From Imbricaverruca yamaguchii (Eukaryota; Arthropoda; Thecostraca; Neoverrucidae), in contig JAOTOL010001661.1 in assembly GCA_034440575.1 (NCBI GenBank), forward strand, positions 4,758,501 through 4,822,500: a stretch of 64,000 nucleotides of DNA, in the 5' to 3' direction. Of the stretch, positions 34,499 through 46,102 are shown piece after piece (the stretch's first letter is position 1; each line of letters begins with the position of its first letter). A program made the translations under genes and the position numbers. Below the pieces are notes generated by a model. That model saw only the letters and a list, made by a program, of their open reading frames with translations, was not told where the DNA came from and ran no database searches.

Positions 34499-36984
34499 CA
34501 TGGATGATTTTTCACGTGACAGTTCATTTTCTGTGGTGGCTGCATCTGCATCCATCTCGCACACATATATTTTCAGACTATGCTCGTGTCATATATTTTC
34601 CGACTCTGCTCGACTAGTGCGACAGTCGAGCACCAGGATATATCGATTTCGCGCAACACTAATCATCGAAGTCGGATAATACTTTAAGTGTCGACTCTTT
34701 TCGGCACCTAGAGTTAAGGCATCGAGATTCCTCCGGGACAGAGGTGGACGTTGTTTCTGGATTTTTGTCATTCGGAACATTATCCTCTCCACAAAGTCCG
34801 TCCTCATTTTTCACATTTGGATCTTGAAGGTTGCCGTTTCATAAAGAACCGCTCGATGATAAATTGCTGAAGATTTAGTGGAAGGTGCAACCTGATATTC
34901 TTGTTCATAAGATTGAAGAATAATATGTTCTCCGTATTCGATTACCACACAATCAAGGGCTCTTGTTGAGTTATGTGTTCTCAATATGAATGTCGTAGCC
35001 AATCATGGATATGACTCCTGCCATGACTGAATATCCTGGTTTGGTTGGGGGTTCTGACCCCTGGTTTGTTACCCTGCTAATGATTCTTCATTTTCCCTAT
35101 TCAATCTGGTGATATGTCCTGAAAACAAGGACCTGGGATCCCTGCCATTGTGAAATATCTCCAGCCTTGGTCGTAACGTAGTGAATGCTATTGCTGAACA
35201 TGTGAGAACGGCATACATAATAAGGCAACTTGATTAACATAGCTGAAGCAGCCGGACGGGTCACTTGAAGCAGTTGCGAAATCGAACAAGAAAAGGTTCA
35301 CTAAAAACGACGACCAATTTTTATTGGTGAAAGTTATCTGCTTTCAATCAGCTTGCAGTTAACTGCCAAATAGTGTGCCCGGTCTCTTGAGCATTCAGTG
35401 CCCTTCCAATAAACTGTTATCTGGAGCCCATATGTGTTGATTTGATCTTTTTTTTAGAGCCCAACCATCTCCCCTTCCAGTGCTGGCTCGTTTCCTGCTC
35501 CCCACCCAGGGCTGGATCAAGTGCATTCCAGAGAGAGGAATGTGATATGTCACTGTGGGAGTCCCTGAAGGAGCGTCTTCGGCTAAACATTCGTTGAGCG
35601 GGGATGGGGGCGGGATGCACTCGAGCATACTGAAGGAACGTCTTTCCGCCTCAGGTTTCATGGGGAGGGGAACATACTTCCCAGTGCCCCCCCTGTATCT
35701 GCCTTTGACCCCCCCCAATATTTAATAATTCAACACAGGCCTGATATCCGACCACCACTTTGGCTTTTCCTCCTGTCCCAATCCAGCGTTTGGCTCTCCC
35801 CTCTCTCCCTTCAATTATTTTCTTCGAATTTTCGGAAATCAACACGGTTGGCTGGGCGAGAGCTATCGAGAAATTCCAAATTCATTTCGGTGTGACACCC
35901 TTGGCGTGCGGACGCCTTCGGCATCATCAGCCAATTGGCTGTCCTGTAGCAGAACACCAACCAAGCGCGCAGAGGCTTCACGCAAAGGAGCAGCTAAGGC
36001 TGCACACACCATAGCATCGAAAGTGCACTAGATCAAACGATACATTTTGAGATTTTTACCACTCTTATTTTATGATTTTCAGCGCGCTTCGCACTCCGGA
36101 ACCTTTCCCAGTTAATCGCATTTTTGGGTCGCCTCCCCTCACCCCGTTGCAAAATCCTGGCTGCGCCACTGGCTGCTTCACGGGACGTGCAGTACTTGGT
36201 TTCATACGCCGAATGCAGTGGACTCTCTCACGTTCCGCCCCCGTGCCGCACACACGGCGCGCCAATTGGCTGCGTCTCGCCGGGGGCGGGGCCTGATCGG
36301 ACTGCGATCCCGCACGCACTTGCGGCGGGACGTCACTCCGGTCCGGTCCGGCGCTTCGTGGTCAGGCGCCGCCCATCCCCGCCCACCCGCCCGCCCGCCC
36401 ACCCGCTTGTTAGAAGCTGTACCGATGAAAAACTGCCGACACGTACCGCCTCTGACATTGCAAACAATCACAATGGGCGCATTCACAAAAGATCGGAGCT
36501 TGTCACATGCTGTATCCACTGCATATGACTACCTATATGCTGCATGCTGCTACTCCAGGGCTAAAAGCTCGAGTAGAAAGCCCGGTCAGGAATGGCACGA
36601 TTTTTTTTCGTGGACTTTGGGTGATCTTTCAACCGATCCATCAGTTCATTTTATGTATTTGATTAAATTAGCATAAAGTTATCAAGACCCGGAAGAGGGG
36701 AATCACCACGTAACTTGTGAAATGCATTTTAACATTTAAGCCAGCAATTTTGTCACGTGTATTGAATACTTTGATGATAACTTCTGATATATTTCAAGAT
36801 TTCTTGTACGCTAAATGCTCAAGATAACAGTCCATCAGTGATATTAGTTGACAACAATAGCGCAACCAAATGTCTAAGGGACTATAATCCCTCCCCTTCG
36901 GACTAGAGGGGCCCATTTCAACGTGAGCAGCATTCAGAAATGTAGCCTTCTTTGCCAGCTGGGGACTAGTAACAAGTGGAGGCC
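34499..36984. other. No gene seen
   Basis: Unique and GC-variable sequence. On the minus strand about 35560-35620 resembles 800-860 (CGAATGTTTAGCCG against CGAATGTTCAGCCG, with similar flanks), so it may be a copy of one dispersed repeat. CAGTGGCGCAGCCAGGATTT (minus strand, about 36153-36172) is a dispersed-repeat terminus. A C-rich tract lies at 36372-36412. Open frames in 36124-36676 have no domain. Confidence 0.4.
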
Positions 36985-37465
36985 CTCTGTGGTGTGGTGA
37001 GCTCAAAAGAAAATGCGCCGAGACCCCGAAAAATCGCGCTGGGGCCCCTAAAATGCCAGCCGGACCCAAAATCTCCAGTCGGGGACCAAATAAAGGAAAA
37101 GGGCGACTGAAAACACGCACCGAGGTTCCGAAATCACGTCGGGGCCCCTCCAAATAAAATCGCGAATGAATCACATAATTTCCTTCGGGGCACAAACAAT
37201 TATCGTCGTGGACCCAAATTAATTCCATAGGGATTAGTTATTTCAGGTCCCATATTGCAGTATGGACCCCAAAAAATCACTCCGAGGCCCAAAAAATAAC
37301 GCCGAGACATAAAACGACAAATTAAGCAAGGACCACCTAGATAAAACTAATCCAGGCTAGGAACATCGCTCTGAATTACTACAAATCGCGCCATGCCCCC
37401 CCCCCCCACAGAAATCGCAAACGGTCAAGAAAAAACGTGCTGTGCTCCCAAAATAACGCGGGACC
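36985..37465. repeat. Stuttering repeat, AAATCGCGCTGGGGCCCC type
   Basis: AAAAATCGCGCTGGGGCCCC and variants recur about every 20-25 bases, with a C14 run at about 37394-37407. It is the same style and core phrases as 10600-11640. The I-like LINE begins at its right edge. Confidence 0.6.
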
Positions 37466-37967
37466 CCAACATTCGCGTTGGATATGTGATATTACCAATC
37501 CTAGAGGTGGTGCTATGGAAAGCTTTATTCCAGACGAATCCCTCTGTATTTCAACTGCCGATGCTGTCACTCACTTTGCACTCCCTTATGCTGCTATATC
37601 TGCAATCGATCTTAGCCTTGCAAACCCACGTTTGTCGCAATGTTTTAGCTGGGCAGTGCATGACGATTGTCCGGGCAGTTACCATTTTCCGCTACTCCTC
37701 GAGTACAATGATCGGGCTGTGCGTGGTTTGAAACCTCAAAAATGGACTTTTAAGAAGGATAACTGGGAGAGGTTCGATAGTGAAGTAGAAGCGTTCTTTA
37801 GCGACGACGACGATGGCACCATTTTGTCAATAGAACAACTATCTTCCCTGCTCCTTCGGTCGGCAGATGCCTGCATCGCTCGTGTGTCTGGAGCCCCCAC
37901 TGCACCCCAGTTCTACGGTGGCCCGTGGCATGCCGGGACACCATACGCGAACGGAAACGAGCTTTAA
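37466..37967 (+). pseudogene. LINE endonuclease domain, C-terminal part
   Basis: The frame contains SAIDLSLANPRL and later FSWAVHDDCPGSYHFPLLL. The D-L-S ... S-D-H-F-P pattern is the C-terminal end of the apurinic-like endonuclease of I/Jockey-group LINEs, where the final Asp-His are catalytic; here the usual GSDHFP reads GSYHFP, so the Asp is lost. The nicking enzyme would normally cut target DNA. Everything upstream, including the catalytic Glu, is absent. Confidence 0.8.
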
Positions 37968-38545
37968 GGAAATTGAACAAAAATAGCTCTTCGGCCAGCT
38001 TGATAGTTTTCCGAAAGCCCAGAGCTTTCGCGCGACGAACAATTAGAGAGCCCGAGCTCAACTATTGTATGTGACCACACTAAGCCGATCACTCCAATTA
38101 CACAAGTGTGGTCTCGTGTGAAGAGCACCGCTGGCAAATTTAATTCGGTTCCCCTGCCAGTGCTCCGAGTAGCTGGTGCAGAAGTCAACCATCCTTCCGA
38201 CATTGCAAACGCAATCGGTCAAGTAATAGTGACACACAGCCAAGCAGGAATGGTACATCCTGTGTTTTGTCGCTGGGAGACCCGTTTAGAAAGTTAAGCG
38301 GTAAATGTCTCCACGGCTGAGCACTTGTATAACGAGCGATTCATCACAGCAGAACTACGGTCGGCGATAAGGAGCCTGAAGAGTGTGGCAGAGGGCCCTG
38401 ACCGCATGCACAACGAAATGCTGAAGCATCTTCACGAGTTCTGAAGACATTATTAGCGACTTTCAACATGGTATGGGAGGAGGATCGATATCCGGCCACA
38501 TGGTGGGAAACCACAGTAGTTCCTGGCTTAAAGCCAGGAGAGAGT
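37968..38545 (+). pseudogene. LINE linker and start of reverse transcriptase
   Basis: Continues the endonuclease frame with ASLIVFRKPRAFARRTIRE, the basic linker typical of this LINE group. Later come LRSAIRSLKSVAEGPDRMH and VWEEDRYPATWWETTVVPGL, which correspond to the first conserved blocks of the reverse transcriptase. Several frameshifts and stops separate the pieces. The sequence then jumps directly to CR1-like sequence. Confidence 0.75.
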
Positions 38546-40985
38546 GGATTCAATCCGCCACATTCTCAGCAACTGGAGCTTGATAAGGTGATTTGTGAAG
38601 AAATGAGTAGAAACTTTCAGAGGATGTGCCTTATTCTTGGTGACTTTAATCAAAAAGGATATGAAAATGTTGGTGTTGGCTCTCCATCATGCAAAATGTT
38701 TAGGAAATGCCTTGAACAGGACCTGTTCTTACACCAGTTTGTATCGGAACCTACCAGGCATGGTTCATTCTTGGACCTTGTATTCTCGGATTTAAGTGAC
38801 TTGGTTCAAGACTTGACTGTAGGCGAAACTCTGGGAAAAAGTGACCCTAACATAGTTAGATTCAAGGCACATGTAGGGGAAATTATCAAGGATAATTTGG
38901 TAAAGGTTCCAAATTTCAACAGAGCAGACTTTGACTGCATGAGAGCGGCTTTAAGTGCCATCAGATGGGAAGAAGAATTCTCCAATTTAAATGCCTGTGA
39001 AATGTGGGAAAATTTCAAATCTTACTTGAAGGAAATTCAGATTAGACATGTCCCCCAAAAGCAGACGCAAAAGAAGGGTAGGAAAGCCAGCATGACTTAC
39101 ACCAGACTTGATAAAAGCAATTAAGGCTAAGAAAACTGCATTGAGAGTGTTTAAAGATGTTTCAAATGTCGTTAATCTAAAGGCGTATCGAAAAGCTACA
39201 GACACTGTGAAGCAAAAAACCAGAGCAGCAAAGCGAGCAAAAGAACTGGATTTAGCTAGAAACTGTAATTGGGACAGTAAAAAGTTCTTTAGTTTCTGCA
39301 AGCTGAGTAAAGTTTCCAGCGCAATTGGTCCACTGGGAGTAAACGGGACTACATTGGGTGAGGATAGTGAGATGGCTGAGGAGCTGAGCAAGCAGTTCAA
39401 ATCAGTGTTTACATTGGAAGATATGACCAATCTGCCGACCGTACACCATAGTTCAGTGACATGTGATCTGACAAATGATGTTGATTTCATTGATAGTGAT
39501 GTTGTTTACAATCATATCAGGAAAATAAAGCCAAACAAGGCACCAGGACCTGATGGAATTTATGCTAGGGTATTGCGGGAAACTGAAAAGGAACTGGCAT
39601 TTCCACTTAGTATAATATTTTGTAGATCAGTTTCACAAAATATAATTCCGACCGATTGGAAAAGGGCAAATGAAGTACCTCTTTTCAAGAAAGGAGAAAG
39701 AGGGAAAGTTGAAAAATATTGGCCAATAAGTCTCACATCCCTGGTCTGCAAGTTACTCGAATCAATTATCAAGGATATAATAGTATAGAATAGAATCTGG
39801 AAAGTAGCAGATTGATTCAAGATGCTCAACGTGGGTTTAGAAAAGGACGATCATGTCTCACAAATCTCTTGGACTTTTTGGACTTCGCCACATAACAATT
39901 TTATCAGGGAAATCAGGTTGATGTAGCATATCTTGACTTTAGTAAGGCCTTTGACAAGATACCCCATAAAAGGTTAATGATACAGCTTCAGTCCCATGGT
40001 ATTGCAGGTAGCATCATAAAATAGATAGAGTTGTGGCTTTCAGATAGACAGCAAAGATTGATGCTAAATGGTACAAAGTCATCATGGCAAGATGTTCTTA
40101 GTGGTCCCCCAGGGGTCAGTACTGGGGCCACTACTGTTAATTATATTTGTAAATAGCATTGAAAGTGGCCTAAGCAGTAAAGTTTTGAAATTTGCGGATG
40201 ATTTGAAGGTCTTTAGGGCAATAACAGGTCAAGATGAGCATATCTTGCTGCAAAGACTTAGACGAACTTGTGAAGTGGTCCGAAGAATGGCAAATTAAAT
40301 TAAATTTTGATAAGTGAAAAATCATGCATGCAGGTAAGCAGCATATGAAGGCTCCATACTTGATGGGTGGCCAAGTGCTATCAGTGACTCAACAGGAGAA
40401 AGATTTAGGTGTTATTCTAAACACAAAATTGGGGACATCAGAACAGACCAAGGAATTCAGTAAGAAAGCATTATGTATCATACAGAAGTGATGAAGTCAT
40501 CAGGAAGCTTTACTGTGCACATATCAGGCCACATCTGGAATACTGCATCCAAGCTTGGTCTCCTAGCTATGAAAAAGATTGCTGGCTTTTAGAGAGAGTA
40601 CAAAAGTGGGCTACAAAAATGGTTAATGGCATAAGCAATCTAGCATATGAGGAAAGATTGAAGACATTGAATATGTTTTCACTTAGATATAGAAGGCTGA
40701 GAGGAGATCTCATCGAGGTCTTTAAATTTGTCCATGGTCTGGAGAGGGGATATCTTGGGGAAATGTTTGAACTGAAGAGAAATTATCAATTAGAGGTCAT
40801 AAATTCAAAATTAAAGTTAACCACAGCAGAACAAGGTTAAGGCAGACTTTCTTCACCAACAGGGTAGTAGAACACTGGAACCAGCTGCCAGAAAACATTG
40901 TCAGTAGCAGCACATTGAACATCTTTAAAAACAGTATAGACAATCATTATGCGAATAGAGGGCTTGCTTTTCAGTATTACAGGGA
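38546..40985 (+). pseudogene. CR1-like endonuclease/reverse transcriptase, decayed
   Basis: The longest surviving stretches are 38546-39124 and 39108-39788, in overlapping frames joined by a frameshift near 39105 where a Trp codon has also become TGA. Further stops follow at about 39786, 39892 and 40021. The FADD catalytic motif and the nearby PQGSVLGPL block are intact. In life it would prime reverse transcription of the element RNA at a nick in chromosomal DNA. Confidence 0.85.
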
Positions 40986-41097
40986 GGGCTGATTGATAGA
41001 TTTGGTGGGCAACTGGTTCAGTGTACAGAGTGCAACCAAGAAGGGCCCTTGTGGCTCATAGTTGCACTAACCTTTTATGTCTTTTATGTCTTTATGT
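38546..41097 (+). mobile_element. CR1-like LINE, 5'-truncated, inserted in the I-like LINE
   Basis: Domains in order: endonuclease C-terminal part (LILGDFNQ at about 38632, FLDLVFSDL at about 38770), reverse transcriptase with KAPGPDGIYARVL (about 39537), ISLTSLVCKLLES (about 39727), VAYLDFSKAFDKIP (about 39921), VPQGSVLGPLL (about 40098) and the catalytic FADD (about 40193), then the CR1 tail with LEYCIQAWSP and WNQLPENI. The copy has frameshifts near 39110 and several stops, so it is inactive. The 3' end is marked by short repeats CTTTTATGTCTTTTATGTC, in the way CR1 elements end in an octamer-like repeat. Confidence 0.88.
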
Positions 41098-41229
41098 GTA
41101 AACTGCTATAAAGATTGGAAATGTTCGGCTTACGTGTTTAAAAAAGAAACACATGAACTGTTTACTAATACCCATTGGAAAGCATCGGGGAATAACGGAC
41201 CATCTCCACACACTTAACACCGCTTTGCA

Positions 41230-41960
41230 TGGGACAAAAAGCTATCTGAACGGTTCTGACAAACCATTAGAATCTCACAGGGCAGTGTACTCAATTGTTA
41301 CTTTGTTCGCCATGATCATTAGTGATATTGACACCGATGGGCCGTTGAACATAGGACGCTCACTATATGTTGACGATTTCGCCATCTGGTCCTCTGCTTG
41401 AAATACTTCAACAAGGATACGACAGTTGCAGTTTGCAATGAACAAGTTCCAGAGCTGGTGCTTAAAAACGGCTTCCGGTTTTCCACCGACAAAACGGCTG
41501 CAATCCATTTCTGTTGCCGACGATGTATCCAGAAACTGGACGTTGAGCTGTACTGCGAGCCTATCCCAGTTAAACCAACTGTGAAGTTTCTGGGAATATA
41601 ATTTCACAGCCGCCTGACACACAGACACCACATCAAACACTTGAAGAAAAAAAACGTTTGAAATCTCTCAGCCTATATAAATGTATTGCTAAGGTGTCTA
41701 ACGGTGCGGACCATATATTCCTGATGATATCTTACAAGTCACGTATCTGGGCGCTACATGACCGACGCAGTCGATGCGCCCCTAAACTCCAATAATAAGT
41801 CACTTATCCGGTTCAAACCAGACTACGCGTACTATGTGTACGATGGAGCTTGCACCAGCAATAAGCGTACCTTGGATACAGCGGACCATTTAGCACTGCA
41901 TTTCATCATTGATGCTTTCAGAACCTCACCGGCTGAGAGCCTGGCGACAGGGGGTCAATG
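41230..41960 (+). pseudogene. I-like LINE, reverse transcriptase C-terminal half
   Basis: Recognisable pieces are GRSLYVDDFAIWSSA (catalytic YVDD region, about 41350-41401), FRFSTDKTAAIHFC and PVKPTVKFLGI (about 41470-41600), and KSLIRFKPDYAYYVYDGACT with LDTADHLALHFI (about 41800-41910). Frames change three or more times. It aligns in order with the second I-like copy at 51180-51890. Confidence 0.8.
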
Positions 41961-42299
41961 AACCGCCGCTGGCACTGAGGCGTGAAATGTTTGGCTTACA
42001 ATATACGTGCAAACTGCGACAGTACACCACGCACGCAGACCTACGACGCGGTTTTCTCCCGCCACAGTTCGTCGCTTTTTCAATGAGCAGGATCCGAAGA
42101 CAATACAATTCTGTACTCGGATGCAGCTCCTCTTTTAAAATAGTAGAACGAGAGTGCGTCGAGTGATGCGAGTGGAAACACTACCAATATCACCTTGGGG
42201 CCTGGTTTCACCTCCAATTGACATGTCTTCGTCAGCGACGCACAAAGTGGACAACCCATCGGGATTCTGTCGGTCAAGAACGATTGAGCACCTGGACTC

Positions 42300-42660
42300 T
42301 TACCAAGGACACACAAGGATTTTTACTGATGGTTCCAAGAGCACCACAGGAGCAGGTTATGCCTTTGTGTGCGGTACTACTGAACCGTTCGTTCAGTTTG
42401 TCTGTGCATGTTTCGGTTTATGGCTCTGAACTCATTGCGATCATCAAGGCACTGTCATTCATAGATGCTTCTTAGGACTCCCTATATGTTACTACTTTTT
42501 ACTCCTTTAGCAGCCTTTTGGCTCTGCCTGCTTTGTATCCTTCAGACCCTCCACTACTTGACATGATCAAACGAATTACTACGCTGGAACGAAATGTAAA
42601 AACCGTCCTCTTGTGTTTGATCCAAAGCCATATCGGGGTGTGGGGAAACTAGCGCGCGGA
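42300..42660 (+). pseudogene. I-like LINE RNase H domain, decayed
   Basis: GHTRIFTDGSKSTTGAGYAF carries the first catalytic Asp; after a frameshift SVYGSELIAIIKALSF carries the catalytic Glu, and IQSHIGVWGN matches the IPSHVGIPGN block. An RNase H domain downstream of the reverse transcriptase marks the I-like group of LINEs. At least two frameshifts disable it. Confidence 0.8.
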
Positions 42661-42759
42661 CTCTGGCGAAGTGGGGAGCACAAAGGCCTCGCTCACGGAT
42701 ATGCCCACTTCTTGCTCGGGACCACTTCTCCAGGATTGCAAATTTCATGCTCGCGAAGT

Positions 42760-43105
42760 GGGAAAGGACATGGGATATGGAAATCAACAATAAGCTACAT
42801 GCAATCCAGCTATGTCTAGGACCTCGGGCGTCATGCCTGCATAGGTCCCGGGAAAAGAAGGTCACACTCTACAGGATGCGAATCGGGCACACCCACACTA
42901 CCCATCGCTATCTTCGGTGTGAAGAAGAGAGACCGCGACGCCCCCGCCGTCTGGAAACTGGCGGTGCGCCACCTATTACTCACGTGCCAGCACCAGCCCC
43001 TTGCACCAGAACGCCAATTGTTTTATGGAAGAAACGCGGACCGTTTGACATATCAAGACATTCTCGAAACCTGTTCCGTTACTTGTCAGCGATTGGAATT
43101 TAAAC
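42760..43105 (+). pseudogene. I-like LINE C-terminal region
   Basis: REKKVTLYRMRIGHTHTTHR is the typical start of the C-terminal segment of such elements ('R-I-G-H-T ... H'). The expected CP.C zinc motif is lost by a frameshift. The element's end is placed near 43210 by the loss of recognisable sequence. Confidence 0.7.
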
Positions 43106-43210
43106 CACATACTCACCAAGATAATAGTTCTCAGCAACCGTGAAGCACTAGAAGAAAAGTCATGGGCGCGAATAATCAGGTCTGGTCGAGGCGTACTAAA
43201 GCCCAAATAA

Positions 43211-44373
43211 CTAACCAACCCCATCTTGCCGGAGGTTGTTATAGACACCCATCTTACGAACAAACCAAGCGGCGCTCGAACGCGAACCGGCTATCATACG
43301 AAAACCATCGATGAATGGAACCCGAAAATGGCATCACTTTTGAATTGAAGATAATGTTCAGACTCCAATTCGAGGTGTTCCGGAAAATGATGTTTTCAGA
43401 AACATTTGTTACCTCTATTTCTGATAGACACGGAGTTCAAATGAACGCCATTTCATAGCTAGTTACACCGCGCGTATTACAAAAAGCAGTCACATTGATC
43501 CCTCATGGACAATTATGGCGACAATGATGGATGATAAATTGGCAGTGACCTTGGGCCACTGATCTGACCTCAAAACCACGTTCAAGGTATACATGTTGTA
43601 AGTACTGCCAAATTGGAATAATGTAGTAAGCTTCATTTCCTTACATTTTCTCATGTGCCATCTTACATTTTTTTAATGCGATTTTTCTTAATATTAACAA
43701 GATGGAAACTTAAAACTTTGTCTAACACACATGACATGTACAAAGCTCAAGGTCGAATATCAGTAAATATGTGATGAGCTGATGAAAATTACAATTTTCT
43801 AAACACATGACTCTCAAAAGAAAGGGAATTAATACTACCAAACCCCCAAAAAATATTTTCAAATGTTTTGGAAGCATTCATAAAAACCAACGGAGGGTGA
43901 ATGTTTGATTTTCTTTTATACACTTTCACAAAAACGGTGAAAACACATCCTGCGCGAAGTTTTCTGGGTCCCAATCATATAAAAAAGTGAACGAGCGATG
44001 AAAAGTATCCAGACTAATCATTTTTTGTATTAATCACTAATCAGTAATAGACCGTATTTTTCCTCGAGAGCACCTGAAATGCATGCACAATCTGTACTTT
44101 TGAAGTCGTATCTCAATGACATGATCTCATATTGACTTCAAATCTTGAACTTTGTTTCAGTGGACATAATGTGCCACTGCATTCCGGGTTTCAAACGTAT
44201 TGATTGCACTGGCCTCCGTTTCAAAACTTTTTTTCTCAAAAGGTCGGAAGTTTCTCGGCTGTTCTAATACAATTTTCATGTGCTGAATCCGAAAATGCTA
44301 TCCATTTTTCTCGATTAGCTCTAGTTTTCACGCTACGTCAAAGATAACAACTCACACACTGATGCATCAGTAT
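43211..44373. other. No gene seen
   Basis: AT-rich unique sequence. Only short frames without motifs. Confidence 0.35.
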
Positions 44374-44722
44374 GCATACTGCCATAGGCGCACCAGAGGG
44401 AGGTGGACATGGGGCCCCTTTTGGCCAAAAGTGCCCTTTTGACCGAAAAGTGCCCTCTTGGCCGGAATGTCCCAAATTTAGCCCAAAAATCACTTGCCTC
44501 ATGTACCCCGCCTGTGCCAAAGGTGCCCTTTGGGCCCAAAACTGCCCTTTTGGCCGAAACATTTTTACGCCCCCCCCCCCGGTCAACAAACCTTCCAGTG
44601 TGCCCCGGGCCGCAAAGTGCCCTTTTGGAGCCAGTCAGGTGCCCTTTTGGAGCCGGTCAAGTGCCCTTTTCGGTCCGGCCCCTCCCCCATGGAAAAATCC
44701 TGGGTGCGCGCCTGCATACTGC
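44374..44722 (-). mobile_element. Short non-autonomous element with GCATACTGC target duplication
   Basis: GCATACTGC at 44374-44382 is repeated at 44714-44722 (ten bases if the adjoining T is counted). Between them the minus strand reads AGGCGCGCACCCAGGATTTT, then repeated AAAAGGGCACTT phrases, a poly-G run and finally GGTGCGCCTATG. The ends are partly inverted (CATAGGCGCACC against AGGCGCGCACC). Internal units of about 20-40 bases stutter on GGCACTTTTGG. Repeats of this look are common in invertebrate genomes; the class is unknown to me. It has no open frame of its own. Confidence 0.7.
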
Positions 44723-44789
44723 AGTATGATATATCAGTAGCGGAGAGAAGTGAGAATTGGGACGCGGGGGATAAGGAACAAAGCAGTAT

Positions 44790-46102
44790 CTTTTAAAGTA
44801 CAAGTGCAAGTACAAGTACATCCCTGAACCCGATGTCGACATCGAGTCATCTTCCGACTCTAGTGGGGATGAAATGGACGCAGACGCGTCTGGTGCATGT
44901 GAACCGACCGAGAACGATCGACCGGTACCGTTGAACCAAGCTGAGCTCAATGACCTAACGAGGGACTTGAACTTGTCCAAGGAATCTGCTCAGCTGCTGG
45001 GTTCACGGCTCCGCGAGAAACGTTTGCTGGCGCCTGAAACGACGTTCTTTTGGTATCGGAATCGCGAAAAAGAATTCAGGGAATACTTTACCTTCGACGA
45101 AGAACATTCTCTAGTCTACTGCAACAACATCGCGGACCTAGTAGAAGCAAAGGGTACAGAGTACAACCCGGCAGAATGGAGGCTGTTCATAGACTCCTCG
45201 AGTAGGAGCCTGAAGGCAGTTCTTCTGAACAACGGCAATAAGTTCGCGTCGATTCCTGTTGGACACTCCGTGCAACTGAGGGAAACGCATAACAGGATGG
45301 AACTTTTTTGCCTGCTTTTAACTACAAAGAGCATGATTGGCTGATCTGTGGTGACCTCAAGGTAGTAGGTCTCGTCCTTGGGCTGCAGGGTGGCTACACG
45401 AAATATCCATGCTTTCTATGCCTCTGGGACAGTCGGGCTGACAAACAGCACTATGTACAACGCGACTGGCCATCCAGGCATGCACTTGAACCTGGGTCCC
45501 ACAACGTGCAGTCACGCCCCCTGGTTAAACCACAGAAAATCCTACTTCCACCACTTTATATCAAACTCAGTTTAATGAAAAATTTTATGAAAGCACTGGA
45601 TAAAGAAGGACGAGGATTTGCATTTTTGGGACAGAAATGTCCTCATGTGAGCAGAGAGAAACTGAAGGCTGGTGTATTCGACGGTCCTCAGATAAGGGAG
45701 CTCATGAAGGATACTCGATTCGAAGAATATCTGGAACAGTCTGAGCTCTCTGCATGGCTGGCCTTGAAGTCAATCATCACCAACTTCCTGGGTAATCACA
45801 GAAGTGCGGAATACGTGAAGGTCGTCGATTAGTTGATGGACAGTTTTCAGCAACTTGGTGCTCGAATGTCGGTAAAAATGCACTTCCTTAGGTCCCATCT
45901 AGATTATTTCCCAGATAACTGTGGAGATTACAGTGAAGAGCAGGGAGAACGCTTCCACAAAGACATACGGGTGATGGAAGAATGCTACCAAGGTCGGTGG
46001 GATGTGAACTTTCTGGCGGACTGTTGTTCGTGCCTGAAGAGGGATGTCCCATCTGCTCAACACAGTCGGAAGTCCCTGAAAAGGCCATTTATTCCGCAGT
46101 AG
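44790..46102 (+). pseudogene. Copy of a widespread multicopy arthropod protein family, broken
   Basis: Three consecutive frames belong to one protein. First, up to about 45300: LNDLTRDLNLSKESAQLLGS, TTFFWYRNREKEF and WRLFIDSSSRSLKAVLLNNG. A frameshift in a T run at about 45304-45310 leads to the second: DWLICGDLKVVGLVLGLQGG, KYPCFLCLWDSRAD and FLGNHRSAEYVKV. After an in-frame TAG at 45830-45832 comes SYSEEQGERFHKDI-type sequence and QGRWDVNFLAD to 46102. From memory, many arthropod genomes hold numerous uncharacterised copies with these blocks, usually preceded by an N-terminal zinc-finger-like part that is absent here. The multicopy state suggests a transposon origin; a DDE-type enzyme is only a guess. 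Confidence 0.75.

Larger units (their letters stand above)
37466..43210 (+). mobile_element. I-like LINE (with RNase H), 5'-truncated, split by a nested CR1-like LINE
   Basis: Pieces of one non-LTR polyprotein appear in the right order on the plus strand: endonuclease end (37466-37967), linker and reverse transcriptase start (37968-38545), then after a nested CR1-like element (38546-41097) the reverse transcriptase end (41230-41960), RNase H (42300-42660) and the Cys/His-rich C-terminal region (42760-43100). A central part of the reverse transcriptase is missing at the interruption. All pieces carry frameshifts and stops. Confidence 0.8.

Noticed and set aside
36124..36676. Frames in a GC-rich, promoter-like stretch
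   Set aside because: Several overlapping frames on both strands with no recognisable domain; the C-rich tract alone does not support a promoter call.
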